A stretch of DNA of 64,000 nucleotides from Phalacrocorax aristotelis (Eukaryota; Chordata; Aves; Suliformes; Phalacrocoracidae): contig NC_134277.1 of NCBI RefSeq assembly GCF_949628215.1, positions 806,001 through 870,000 on the forward strand, read 5' to 3'. How positions within the stretch are numbered: the stretch's first letter is position 1; every line of letters starts with the position of its first letter. This document shows positions 26,441 to 37,900 of this stretch, in pieces. The position numbers and the translations under genes are program-made. The notes beneath the pieces are model-generated. The model had not been told where the DNA came from and searched no databases. It saw nothing but the letters and a program-made list of their open reading frames with translations.

Positions 26441-29400
26441 AAGAGGAGGACTGGAAAGGGATGAGAGGAAAAAACCCAATCAGCAACAACCAAAAGAAAA
26501 GCTCCAAACTCAATATGCACGTGTTTCTCATTAACACCATTTCAGTCCAACAGAACGGGAACCTTAGCGTAGAGAGTAATCAGGTTACAGGGAGAATTAA
26601 GCACTTCATACTGCTGTGAGCAGTGCAAACAATTACACTTAAAAACGCTTTTCCGTAAGCTGCTCTTTCCAATAGGGTTTTCCTCAATATTTCTAACAGC
26701 ATTTCAGATCCAGCATCATTAATAATTTCACAGGACTACTCAAGTGTAGATCAAGCCCAGCTTACCCACGCGGGAACAGAGCACGCGAGAGCTTCCTGAG
26801 CAGACGTCATTAGTCAGTGCCAAGAGCGCCTACGAGACCAGGTGGACCTTCAGCCTAAGCCATGAATAACAGCCTTTTACCAGACTCAGGCACATTAAGA
26901 GGAAGAGGTCTGCAAATCCAGGCAAATTTAAACTACTAATAGCCAGAAGCTTAGAAAATGCATGGTACTTTCCAGAGGGGATTAAAGGAAAACTGTCACT
27001 AAAGCAAAACTTTCAGACTGCCATTAACATCCTGGCATGCCCAGCGGCTTAAGCCGCTCCAGTAGAAGGTATACGTGGTTTGGGGTTGGATTTTCCACCC
27101 CCAAGCCTGAAAGCTTTGCACGGCTCTTGTTCGGTCACACCACTGACAGTGCTTCTCCATCACGTCTTTGCCAACGGAAAGCCAGTTTGACGTATGCTAG
27201 GCATCCCCTTCTCCAAGTAATTGTTTCTGCTTCCCTGTTAATAGAATTGATGCAGCTCCTAAAAATAGTTCTAGAAATCCCACCTGATCACTGGCCCATT
27301 TTGCAGCACTTACAGTTGTGTTGGAATAACAGCAGGATAACAAAAGCATAACATGGAAGAAGGCTGGAACCTCAAGCTGATTTTGTTATAGAAAAAAAAA
27401 AGCCATAATATGGAAACAAGCTTGCAGTATCACACTCCTGGAAGGACAAACTGCCAGAGTATCTATAGCAAAGAGCTCCAGTTAGACATACCACAGCTAG
27501 TGCAAGAAACAAGTGACAAGCTGGGGAGGAGGCAATAAGACTAAGCACATGCATGCTTTTCTGCTCCTTTCAGAGGACTTCAAGTATTTCAAAAACATCA
27601 GTTAAATTACATGTACACATACACTCTAATCCTCAGTTTGAGGGCTGAGGGTTCAAAACTCCAGTGGGTGGGGGGATGAAACCCAGCCCACTCAGAAAGC
27701 AGCACCCCCAGCACCCAAGGGGTTGCACTAACAAGAATGAATTGATCTTGTATTCTAGCACTTCAGGAGTCGTAACTCGAGTAGGTAAACATACTTTGAA
27801 ATTCGTCTGATAAATGCTCCCATAGTTTTACTTTGTTTAAAGCAAGTGTCAACACCCTAAATTCAGCTGAAAAACAGCTTTTCAGGATGATGTAGCTCTA
27901 ATGCAATTTTACAAAAGGAACAATGACTCACTCCCAGGCGGGAATGCGTTGAAAGTATGACCTAATACTCAGAAAGAAGCCTGCCTTTTCAAAGAGATCT
28001 AGTTTTAATATGTACAATATCTCCCCAACAAGTAAAGTTTTAAAAAGGGAGAGTTTTTTGTGAATTCTGTTGTGCAAGTGACCTCCCTTTTTTTGCTTCT
28101 TTTCACTTCTAATTAGTCCTTGCCAAAATCCAATCAGCCTATCTGCAAGCAGTTCCCCTGGCCTTAATTTCAGCCTAAAACTGATCATCTTTCTGTAGAA
28201 TTACAGCTACGTATGACTCACGCTCTGGCCCATTTTAGCCCTGGCCATTAGAGGCAAGGACAGCACTGATCCAACAAGCCAACCAACATGAAGAGATAGA
28301 GCATCATCAAATGTGGACGGAGGCGTTAAGATTAAAACATGAGTACGCACTAGATAGGAAACGCTTGCAAGCCGTGAGCACTTGACTGACCAGCAAGACA
28401 AGCCTACTTCATGTTCAGCTGGATTCCTAACAATCTTGCTGAGGATCCTCTATCTCTGAAGGGCTGATTTTTAAGATTTTTCTGTTCAGACAGCAGCTGT
28501 ACGGCTTATCGAAGAATTTGCCTGTTATAACAATATACAGCCCAGAATTATGTGATACATTTAAGAGCCCAGTGACCATCCTGTGGGTTTGAGCCTGCAT
28601 TGTTCTCCATCTGTCTTACACTCATACTTGCAAATACTCCAGATAAAAGGGGCTAAGTGTGGGTGGAGAATGGGAGTGAGTGACACAGGCTAATCAGGAT
28701 TTTAATCATGCTAATGGATGTGATTAACTGCATACTTCTCCTGGAAGCTTCCTGCAGCTACACGAGTAGCTTGATAGCCAGAATCCATCATGAAGGAACT
28801 GCTCATCCCATTTTAATCTCCAGCTACACCGCATGTGTCACGTCATCCAGCATGCAAGGCTATACCTAATACTTAACCTTATTTCCACCCACATATCAAG
28901 TTGTCCACCATGCCAACACAGTCATTTTGGGCAGGGTACAGAGACTCCAGACCTGTGTTTGTCTACACTAAATTCTCTTTACAAAACAAGTTACCACTCC
29001 AAGCGAGCACAAATCTAAGCTTCACAAAGGAAAGCTAATACAGGGCCTATTGCATCGCACAAAGCCACCTGAATAATGCAGCTACAACTAATTTTGCCCA
29101 AATCACAGGGGCATTGCTGGCTTTACCTCACAGTTAGTACCTTGCTAGTCCTTGGGAGAAGTACTAATTCAGCAGCTTCCACTCTCTCAGAGGAAAATGC
29201 AGAAGAGGCCAGGCAAGGAATAAAAGAGCAACAAGAAATACCCCTTCCTAATAGTGAGGAGGTTGGGTAGGCAGGGAAGAAATCAGACCCTTCCCTCCCC
29301 ATTTCTAGGGGAGGACGCAGGTAAAGCAACAGAGTAAATAACCGACCACCCTCCCACCTTCCAGCAGATATTCCAAGGGAAGAGAGCATACAGGTACATC

Positions 29401-30215
29401 CATTTTCAGACTTACACTTCCCATTAACACTGTCTCTCACGTTTTCTAGAGCAACAACAGCAAACATTCTGCTACCAAGCATACCCACGGTTACAAAAGA
29501 TGGGCTTGTACGACAATACATATAATTTAACAACTTACTCAGAGGAGCCCAAGACTAATCTTGTTTGGGAACAGCGCCCTCCCCACTGCCAAACCCTTAG
29601 CACTATCCTGATATATCTAAGAGTGCTAGAGCTTAAATACTACTTAAGCATCACACTAATATCTGTCCATAATCCTTTGGGGTTAGAACTCCCAATAATT
29701 TTAAATAATATTTAATAATTTCTAACATTTAAATTTCCAAAACTTTACTAAGAAGCCTCTCCAAGAGCAACAGAGGGCACTAGTGTGAGCCAGAAGTATT
29801 TAATTCTTATTGTTACTGTGTTAAAACCTGCGTTAAGTCTACAGCAACTTATTTCACTGACCTTTTCTTCCCACAAGAAATTCTTTTACATGTGCAAAAT
29901 ACGAAGTCATGAAATTGGCTTCCAAGTTATAGGAGGCTGAAGAAATCCACCACAAGGGAAACACAGGCTTGCCTGCTGTACAAGTCTACCTATATGCCTT
30001 ATTCACATAGGCTGGACTTTGTTCTACCCATCTTTTACGCCACCTCCAAGAGTCTGATCCAAAGTACAGCTACCCTCTCTTCCAGGAGATGAACTCTGTA
30101 GCAGATGACAGCAGCAGTGATGGCTCAGGCTCAAGCTGCTCTGCCACCACACTGTCTGCTGTAACCACAGATCCCTGCATTGCTCTGATCTACAGCTGAG
30201 TATAATTTAATTTGC

Positions 30216-30227
30216 GGGGGGGGGGGG
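30216..30227. repeat. G12 homopolymer followed by A8
   Basis: Twelve G residues, then cc and eight A. Simple repeat, length uncertain. Confidence 0.85.
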
Positions 30228-32799
30228 CCAAAAAAAAGGGCAAAGAAAATCAGTTCGATTGCACTGTTAAGACACGAGGAAGTCATACACGCAGACATTT
30301 GACTAAGCAAGAGATTGATCTATTTTAGTTGGGACAAGAAGCACAAACATGAAGCTACAGGAAATAACCATCTGCCTTTCAGAGCGATATTAGCTTCTTC
30401 ACATTCGCCTTTGAAACTCCAGAAGCACATACACAAAATATAATTTTGCCATCTACAATCAGACTAGCAACAACATGATGAGTAATGTGCCTTGAACTCT
30501 TCATTCTCAGAGGAGGAGACTGGAATTTTATCTTCCAATCTACGTCTGGACTAACAAAATAAATTATTTGGGATTTTTTTTGGAGCAAAACAAGGTATAG
30601 TTATATATTATTTGGCTTTTAAGTAACCATCACTTTCATTTGAATTGCAAGTAGGTTGAATTCATCTCGACAGACTTACACCCTGTCTGACCAGTGGTTT
30701 TCCTTAGTCATAAGTTTCATATATATCAGAATTTGGAAGCCTTCACATCAGTGCTATGTACATGAGACAAATGCAGTTTAAATACCGAGTTATTAGCTGA
30801 AGATATCGACAGAGAGTTTAAACAGGAGGTGAGCTTAAGAACAGCACACGAGAGCAAGAACAGTGCTAACAGTGATGGGTCCTAAATAGACCAAACTGCA
30901 AGAATTCAAATCAGATTTAATGGCTCAGATTCATTTATTTCTAGGGAAGAGAGGTAACCACTAAAATACCACAGGGATTGGGACCTCAAATATAATTATA
31001 GCTCCATTCGCTAAAATTAAGGCTGTGTCAGCCCTTTCACAAACACTAAAAAGAATACGCAATTCATTTGTTTAAACTAAGTATTCATCAGACTTCATAG
31101 AGTGAGCTTAAGACTGGAAATCAAGTCGTGTCCCACCCTCCACACAGCCTCACTTACTGCCCCTTCCAAACACCAAGTTGCTTCGATTTTCATTGTACTT
31201 CTGTTGGTCAGGTTGTCTCACACTTATGTTAGAGGGGTGGGGGTTTTTAATATGATAGAAAAAAGAGTTTAAGCAATACTTTGGTATTTAAAGCCTAGGC
31301 TTAACTGTCAAGTGTCCCTGGAAGGGAAGCGAAGGAGCACTCTAAACCCAAGTACTTCAGAAGTAGCATCAACACCAGTACTGTAAGGCTTGGCATACAC
31401 TGATACCAGAGCGAGACCAAGTTGGTTTCAACAGTTCATGGGAGCCTGTCGCTTGATTATTCACCTCCTGGTCTCTCTGCTCCACTCTCTACGATGCCCA
31501 CAGCCAACTCATACAAAGTAGCGGGCAAGGGCTGAAGTGATGCATTTACCCACAACACTACACTACTCATAACCTTCAAAGTTTCCCACAGACAAATTAG
31601 GCAACTTGTTAAAACAGATCTCCAGATATCCTGGGAACTGCAGAACCTCACCCTTGCGGAGCTGGGCCTTGGTGTTCGGGACTCCTCAGAGCTTGCCCAA
31701 GGATCACCGACCAGCAACGTCTACACTGACTGACAGAGTCATTAGCTTTTAAGAAACAACCTGATAAACTCGGATATTAAAGCTTCAATGAGCATCCGCT
31801 GGCATAAGTGTGCCATCAACAGCCTTCCCATTTGTTCTTTAAGGACAAGACTGACTTAATCCTCTCCTAATATCATCTGAGGACTCGGGGGGGAACGAGG
31901 GGTGACCCACAAAACCGTACCCATGGCAACATTGTGCTTTAGCTCAACTTGCAGGGCCATGATCTTCAAGCCACTGATGCTTCTTTGTATTATTTGATAT
32001 TCCCCTGATGTCATTTCTGCAGGGACACATAATACAGATTTAGTAATATCCATGTCCTTCTGTTTGAGTCAACAATCACACTCACAAACAGATCAACTCT
32101 TCTGCCTTCAAGCTTATTATTTGTCATTAACATGTAATTATTACCAAAGAAAACAGAAGACACAGGATATTGTTATTATTGCACTAACAAGTCAGTTAAG
32201 CTCTTTTTAAAACTGAAAAAGCCCATCTCTTCTGATGTGAGGAGGGCAAAAGAGAAAAAAGAAGCGAAAATGCATCTGAAAAGATAATCAGAAGTTTTAT
32301 CAGTTCTCATAAGGAAAAGCCAATGAACAAAAGAAACTTAGAGCAATTTTAACACAGGCAGGTCTGTCCAGACAATATCACTTTTATCATAATTAACTGT
32401 ATTGCTACATTGCATATTTGAGTGAGAATTTATTTCTTTCTCAAATAAAAGAAAAAGTTAATGGAGCTACAACAGCACCTTATATATGTAACACTAGTAA
32501 AACACACACTACCAGATGGAACAATCAAGACCTAGCAAAGAGGAAATAAGCTTTCCAGTTGTAAAACTTCAGTGCAGTCCTGTCCTTTCAGTTTACAAAA
32601 TGAAGCTGCAGCAGCGTCACACACAGAGCCCTGCATAAAGAGGGCATAAGGAAGCACTGAGCACGGCTTGCTCTGCCACCAGCTGAAACAGTGAGAAAGC
32701 ACTTAGATGTGTGTTATGTTACTCAAGAAACCTGTCAGATCCTCAGCTGAAATTGTAAGCTGGGAAGAACACACTTCACTGAATAGAGGATTCCAGCTT

Positions 32800-32847
32800 A
32801 AAAAAAAAAAGAACACACAAAGCAAACAAAAGGAAACAAAAAACCTC
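32800..32847. repeat. A-rich tract
   Basis: A11 is followed by aacacacaaagcaaacaaaa-type sequence. It is low complexity with no other content recognised. Confidence 0.8.
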
Positions 32848-34117
32848 ACATTTTTTAAAAAGCTAAAATAAAGGAGTTAGTTTGTTAAATCCATACTACT
32901 TCTCCCATCAGGGGAAAGAAATAAGAGAGGGAGCAACCATGTAAGAATCAAGAACCACCTGAAATAACAAAACCCCACATCGAAATTCAGGTTTAATAGT
33001 CACAGATCATGCATTTAACACACCCCTCCACGAGAAGCAGAGTTTACAACCAAGCATACTACCTACGGAAATCGCTTTTGGGAGTAGAACAGCATCTTCA
33101 CAACCAAAAGCTTCCCCGCTTCAAGTTTAACCTTACATCCCGCTGCAGCAAGCGTTCGTTTAAGGCTTAAAACTACAACTCCTCTTCCTAAAAGAAGTTT
33201 GCTCGCCTGGAGAGGCCTGGAGGGAGGGACGGCGGCTGCGAGCTGCGGGTGACCGGGCAGCGCTGCCGCACAGGCCTCGAGCGCGCCGCATCCAGCCCGC
33301 CCGCCACACCCATCGCGCCGCGCCGCGAGCGGCGGCTCCGCACACGCGTAGCCCTTCTGCCTCGCCGCATGACGGCGCGAACGTCCCCCGACGCAACGCC
33401 ACGACAAACCCTATAGAGCGGGGAAGGGGGCTGGCCACACGGAAGGGGTAGCGGGGAAGAACGCGGGATAAACCGCGTTACGGAAAGTTTGTGGAGGTCC
33501 TGAGGAGAAGTGCCGATTCACAGCGCTGCCCTCGAACAACAAACGCCGTTCCAGTGCGTTTGGGGGGGAGCCGGCTCTAAAAAATCTCTGCCTAAAATAA
33601 AGCTCCACAAGCAGCAGGATCATCCCTGCCTCTTCCCTTCCCCCCCCCCGCCCCCGACATGAAACACCCAACAAAGCCGCCCCCGGGCCGCTCCCGCTCC
33701 CTCCGGGATGACCCAGGCGCAAACTCCGCCCGGCAGATGCTCCCCTGACGCCCCGGGACCCTCCGCCCCGCCGCCCCCCTGTCACCCACCGCGCCGCAGC
33801 CCGGCCCGCCCTCGCTCCCGCGCCGCCGGCTGCCGCCCCCCGCCGCCCGGCCGCCGCCCCCCGCTCCGCGCCCCTCACAAAGGGCGCCCGGAGCGCCGCC
33901 GCCCCCCGCCAGCCGCCCTGCACGGTCCCCCGCGTCCCTCCCCGCTCCGCGGCCCCCCCGCAAGGGCGAGGCCCGAGCCCCCGCGCCCGGCGCGGGCCGC
34001 CCCTCCATCGCCTCACAGTGCGCCGCGCCCGCTCCCCCCGGCTCGGAGCGGGGTATCCCACACCCCCGCGCTCCCCTCCCCGCCCGCAGCGGTGGGCCCC
34101 GCAACGGCGGCCCTTAC

Positions 34118-34245
34118 CGGAGACGGAGGGGGGCGCGGGGGGCTGCCGCCGGGACGGAGCCGCCTGGTGAGTGTCACTCTCCCCTGCGGGCCCGGCCGGG
34201 GGAGGAGGAGGGAACAGAGCCGCCACTGGCCTCACGCCGAGCGCA
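34118..34245 (-). ncRNA. Candidate non-coding first exon (5' UTR), probably MAP4
   Basis: On the minus strand the sequence reads tccgtctccg|gtaagg, with the exon ending at 34118 and a good donor at 34117-34112. It lies just downstream of the CCAAT/GC boxes. The exon would be GC-rich with no start codon leading to a recognised protein, as expected of a non-coding first exon. The 5' end is a guess. It could belong to another transcript. MAP4 is the best guess from gene order. Confidence 0.45.
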
Positions 34246-34283
34246 CTACCCTGCTAGCGCCGCGGGCGGGATCTCGGCCGCTC

Positions 34284-34367
34284 CGCCAATAGCGCTGCGC
34301 CGCGCCCGCCACTCGCCAATCCCCTTGAGGGCGGGCGGCGCAGGGCGGGGCTGGAGGTGGGCGGGGC
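34284..34367 (-). promoter_or_regulatory. Core promoter boxes: two CCAAT and GC boxes
   Basis: CCAAT occurs at 34286-34290 and 34316-34320, 30 bp apart and both preceded by CG (CGCCAAT). GGGCGGGGC occurs at 34343-34351 and 34359-34367, with further GC boxes near 34329 and 34433. Paired NF-Y sites next to Sp1-type sites suggest transcription starting leftward at about 34.2 kb. The motifs work in either orientation, so direction rests on the splice donor described next. Confidence 0.6.
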
Positions 34368-34479
34368 TGAGGCGGTGCTGCGCTGACAGGGCAGCGGGGT
34401 AGGGTGAGGCGCGGAGGGGCCATGGCGCTGGGTGGGGCGGGGCGGGGCCGAGGGGAGAGGGGCGGTGGGGGCGGGCTGA

Positions 34480-34960
34480 GGGGGCTGAGCCGTGGGGAAT
34501 GGCGGGGGAGGTGGGAGGGGGACCCGAGAGGGGAAGGAGTGGCTGTGGGGGACGCAGGGGAGGAGGAGGAGGGCGGTGGGGTGATGGGGGGAAGGGTTTG
34601 AGGGGGGCGCAGGGAGAGGAGGTGGCCATGGGGATGAGGTGGGGGGCGTTGGGCTGAGGGGGTTGGGGGGACATGGCTGAGGGGATGCGGCTGAGGAGCC
34701 GCGGGACCAAAGGGAGAGGGCTGAGGGGAGGTGGCTGCGGGGAAGCAGAGAGGGGGCTGAGGGGAGGTGGCTGGGGGGAAGCAGAGAGGGGGCTGAGGGG
34801 ATGGGGATGGGGATGGGGATGTGGCTGGGGGGAAGGCAGCTGAGGGGAAGCGGCGAGGGGAGATGGCAGCTGGGGAGAAGTGAGGGGACATGGTGGCGAG
34901 GGTGCTTGGAGGTGACAGGGAAGGGCCCAAGGGGGTACGGTGAGGGAACGTGGGTCTGAG
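34480..34960. repeat. G-rich minisatellite-like block
   Basis: The plus strand is strongly G-rich with very little C. A 36-bp unit built on gggctgaggggaggtggctg recurs at 34718, 34754 and, partly, 34790. It is followed by an ATGGGG hexamer run (about 34797-34820), and looser ggctgagggg copies occur on both sides. Runs of three or more G at short spacing could form G-quadruplexes. The long Pro-rich frames read on the opposite strand are by-products of this repeat. Confidence 0.85.
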
Positions 34961-37900
34961 GGGAGATGGGGCTGTCGGGCACTGACGGGGCCTGAGCTCG
35001 GCTGGGAGGCTGGGTGCTGGCGAGTGGCTCGGCACCATGGCTTTGGCTTGGTGCAGCCTCTGGTAAGAGCAGGTCCCCTCCGCAGGCGTTAGCGTGCGTA
35101 CAGCGCTGGCACACAGTGACAAAGGGCAGGCGGCACATTGCAGTTCCTGGCAGCAAAGCTTTGTCATCTCCCCTTTGCAGACCAAGATGGTCCACGGAGA
35201 CAGAGGAGTTTGAGGGTGGACGACGGCTGGCAGGCGATGAAGGAGATCCCGTGGCTTGGGGAGGGTGAGGTGGGGCAGGAAAGGACTGCATTTGGCGGGG
35301 GAGAGGACGTCCTGGGAGCACATGCGTGCCAACACTGGACAGGGGGGCTCGTCAATGTGCCGAAGTAGCTGGAAGGAGGCTTGCTGTGAAATGTAATGTC
35401 CGGGGTCAGATGGAGAGTTCACCCACCCCTCCGGGTGGCTGAACCACTTCTGCTTAGATTCCACCATGGCTCTTCTGGACCAGAAATGCAAACCCCCTTC
35501 CATGCAGGAGAAGGGCAGGAGAACAAGATATAGGGGTGAATGTCATAGCGGGATGGTAAGTGATGATAGAACATGCTTTTTACAGCAGACATAGTTGCGA
35601 TGCACATGGCTGAAACTCCCTAGGGTGCAGACAAGAGAAAGGTGCGACTATCCAGTATTGGTACAGTGACAGCAACCACGGAGGAGGAATATTCCGCCTC
35701 ATTCTTCATGGTTTAAACCATTATAACCTATTATGCAGTCAGTCCATGAGGAAGGGAGATCATCCCCTGTCTGTTGACAGCGAGATCCCTGCATGTGCCC
35801 AAGGGGTGTATGTGTCACTCACCTGACCGGAGGGAGCTACAGGGCTACTAAATCTCATTAGAGTATGTGACACATTGGCCTGCTAGATAAGAAAATCAAA
35901 GTGTGGTGACTAAATTAAAACAAAAATAGGTGCGTCTCTTATATCTGGTCACTCGAGGGAGGAAACACTCCTTGCATCAGGCTGTGGAAGGGGGCACACC
36001 CCATCCATAGAGTTAAGGTTGCAGCTTCTGCCCACCCACCTCCTCCCAAACTTGAGAGGGTGGGTACGCTTCCAGGGCCACAGCTTGTAAGGGGAAGATG
36101 GGGGGGAAGTCCCGTGTCCTGATGAAAGGCACATATATAACAACTGCTTGTACCGTGTGCTATTTTTAAGCTCCAAGATAAAATAGCATCCTAATGGCTT
36201 TCTTTGGGAGGATCAGGCGACGGTTTGAATTTCAGGGCTGTCCCAACATACCCTGGGCTTCAGATCATCTCAGGCTTAAAGATCCCTCCCTCTCCTTAGT
36301 AAATCCACCTCTCCTCTCCTCTGGAGCCTTTCTGCTAGATGCTCTCCGAGACAGGGTAAGCTCTAAGACGGGACAGACCCTGGTTCTAGTGCAGGACAGT
36401 AATTCCTCTGTCAGTGGAGCAGACATTGTAATACAACAAAAAGTAGTGGGTTACATCGGCGCCACGTTGGGGAGTGTGTCTGACCTCTGGGCCGACCTGC
36501 TTTTGCCTTCAAACAGAACTTCTGGTTGTTCACTGAGCCCTGAATTTATTCCCCAAAAGAAAAACTTGAGTCCAAAGCCTAACCTTCAATGCACAGTGGT
36601 CACACAGGAGCAAACTGTTGGTGTTTTAAGTGTCCAGACTTGGCCCTGTCAAGCAACGGCTTTGGTAACTCGCCCTGGTCCCAGCCAGCCACACCTGACT
36701 ATCATAAATGAGAGCAGGTCGCAGCCCTTTAATGCGATAGGTGTGTCCATTATAAACTATATGTTGTAGCAGGCAACCGGCCACCATAATCCAAACATCC
36801 ACATATCATCGCACAAGGGGATCCTACTTTGCAAAACCCGAATTTGTAAACCCTGGGAGGTGGCTACCATCAGCCCAAAAGCTGTGGGTTTTTTCCTTCC
36901 ACTGAAATGAAGTAAACCTCTTTCTTCGGCGTGTAGCATCACAGTCCGGGCAGCTGTCTCCCATCACTGTCTTCCATACCCGTTGCTAGCTGCGAACAGA
37001 TTCTGGTTGTCTCATCCCCATCTACAGCTTCTTCTTGTACTACGTGGCACGCTCCTTGCACACCCTACGCTGTCATGGTTTTGTACCCTATTATGCGTAG
37101 CTTCTCAGCACACCGAGAATGGGGCTTCCTGATTTTCTTAGATCCTGCCCTGCTTCAGCTGAAGCCAGTCAAATTTCTATCACTGGCATTGGAAGGAGCA
37201 GGATGGAAGGGAGCGTTTTGTAGCTCGGCTTACATCTGAAGAGCAGAACAACTTGTTCCTGACTAGAAGGTAGGAAGGAAAGGCAATACGCAATATGAGC
37301 TGCACCTCTATCCTCCACACAGGTGAATTCCTCTAACTCCTCAGAAATCATCGGTGTAAAGGCAGGATGAAACCCCAGCAGGGCTTTTTCCAAGGTGACC
37401 AACTGACTGACCTGTTCTCTTAGCTGTTAACTGCGCTCACAAGCCCAGCCTGCCCAGGAAAACCAATGGCTAATTTATTATTCTACCCGAGCTTAGTATG
37501 GCTTTTGTGGGCACTGTTTAATATGAAACTTCCTTGGTTTAGTTTAAAATCTGGAGTCTGCTCTTTGCTTTATGGGAGCAACTTTAGGACAGACTCCCTT
37601 TGTTGCCTCCCCACATACTTCCCCTATGCAAAAATTCAGAGCATCTCATTTCTCTTTGTTTATCCCTCCAAAGAATAGAACCTACTTCTCCACTTGCTTT
37701 TCCAGCTGCCTTTCCAGAGCTCCCGCGTCCTCTCCCAGCTACGTTTGGCCTGAAAGAGAGGGCAGCGTGAACCACGCTCCTCAGTCATATGGTAGACAAC
37801 ATCTATGAGATGCTACAGGTGTGTCTGTCCATGTAATAGCCGGGGGGGGTTTATTCTTTTTTTTGGAGTGGGGAGGTGGAGGGCGAGGATGTTTGCAGGC

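Larger units (their letters stand above)
1..34117 (-). other. Gene-poor stretch, possibly the first intron of MAP4
   Basis: Over about 34 kb there is no open frame with recognisable protein similarity apart from the CR1 relic. Base composition is AT-rich, with scattered low-complexity tracts listed separately. If the CpG island is the MAP4 promoter, this is the start of a very long first intron that runs out of the window at the left. I looked for MAP4 exon 2 (its N-terminal coding exon) and did not find it. Otherwise it is intergenic DNA. Confidence 0.4.
33200..34460. promoter_or_regulatory. CpG island, probable MAP4 promoter region
   Basis: CG dinucleotides are abundant over about 1.2 kb, in contrast to the AT-richer, CG-poor DNA to the left. 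There is no TATA box at the candidate start but there are CCAAT and GC boxes, as in housekeeping-type promoters. Position and orientation fit the start of MAP4, which in mammals follows CDC25A head-to-tail on the same strand. The island and its boxes are seen directly; the gene name is inferred from synteny. Confidence 0.8.

Noticed and set aside
33411..34292. Open frames of 274, 170 and 194 codons on both strands in the CpG island
   Set aside because: GC-rich DNA yields open frames on both strands at once. The products are low-complexity Arg/Gly/Pro sequences, and the region is better explained as promoter and 5' UTR.
34232..35503. 423-codon Pro/Ser-rich open frame on the minus strand, with overlapping frames of 355 and 154 codons
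   Set aside because: It reads through the C-rich strand of the G-rich minisatellite. Composition alone removes stops, and overlapping frames are open too. It has no domain and no splice context.
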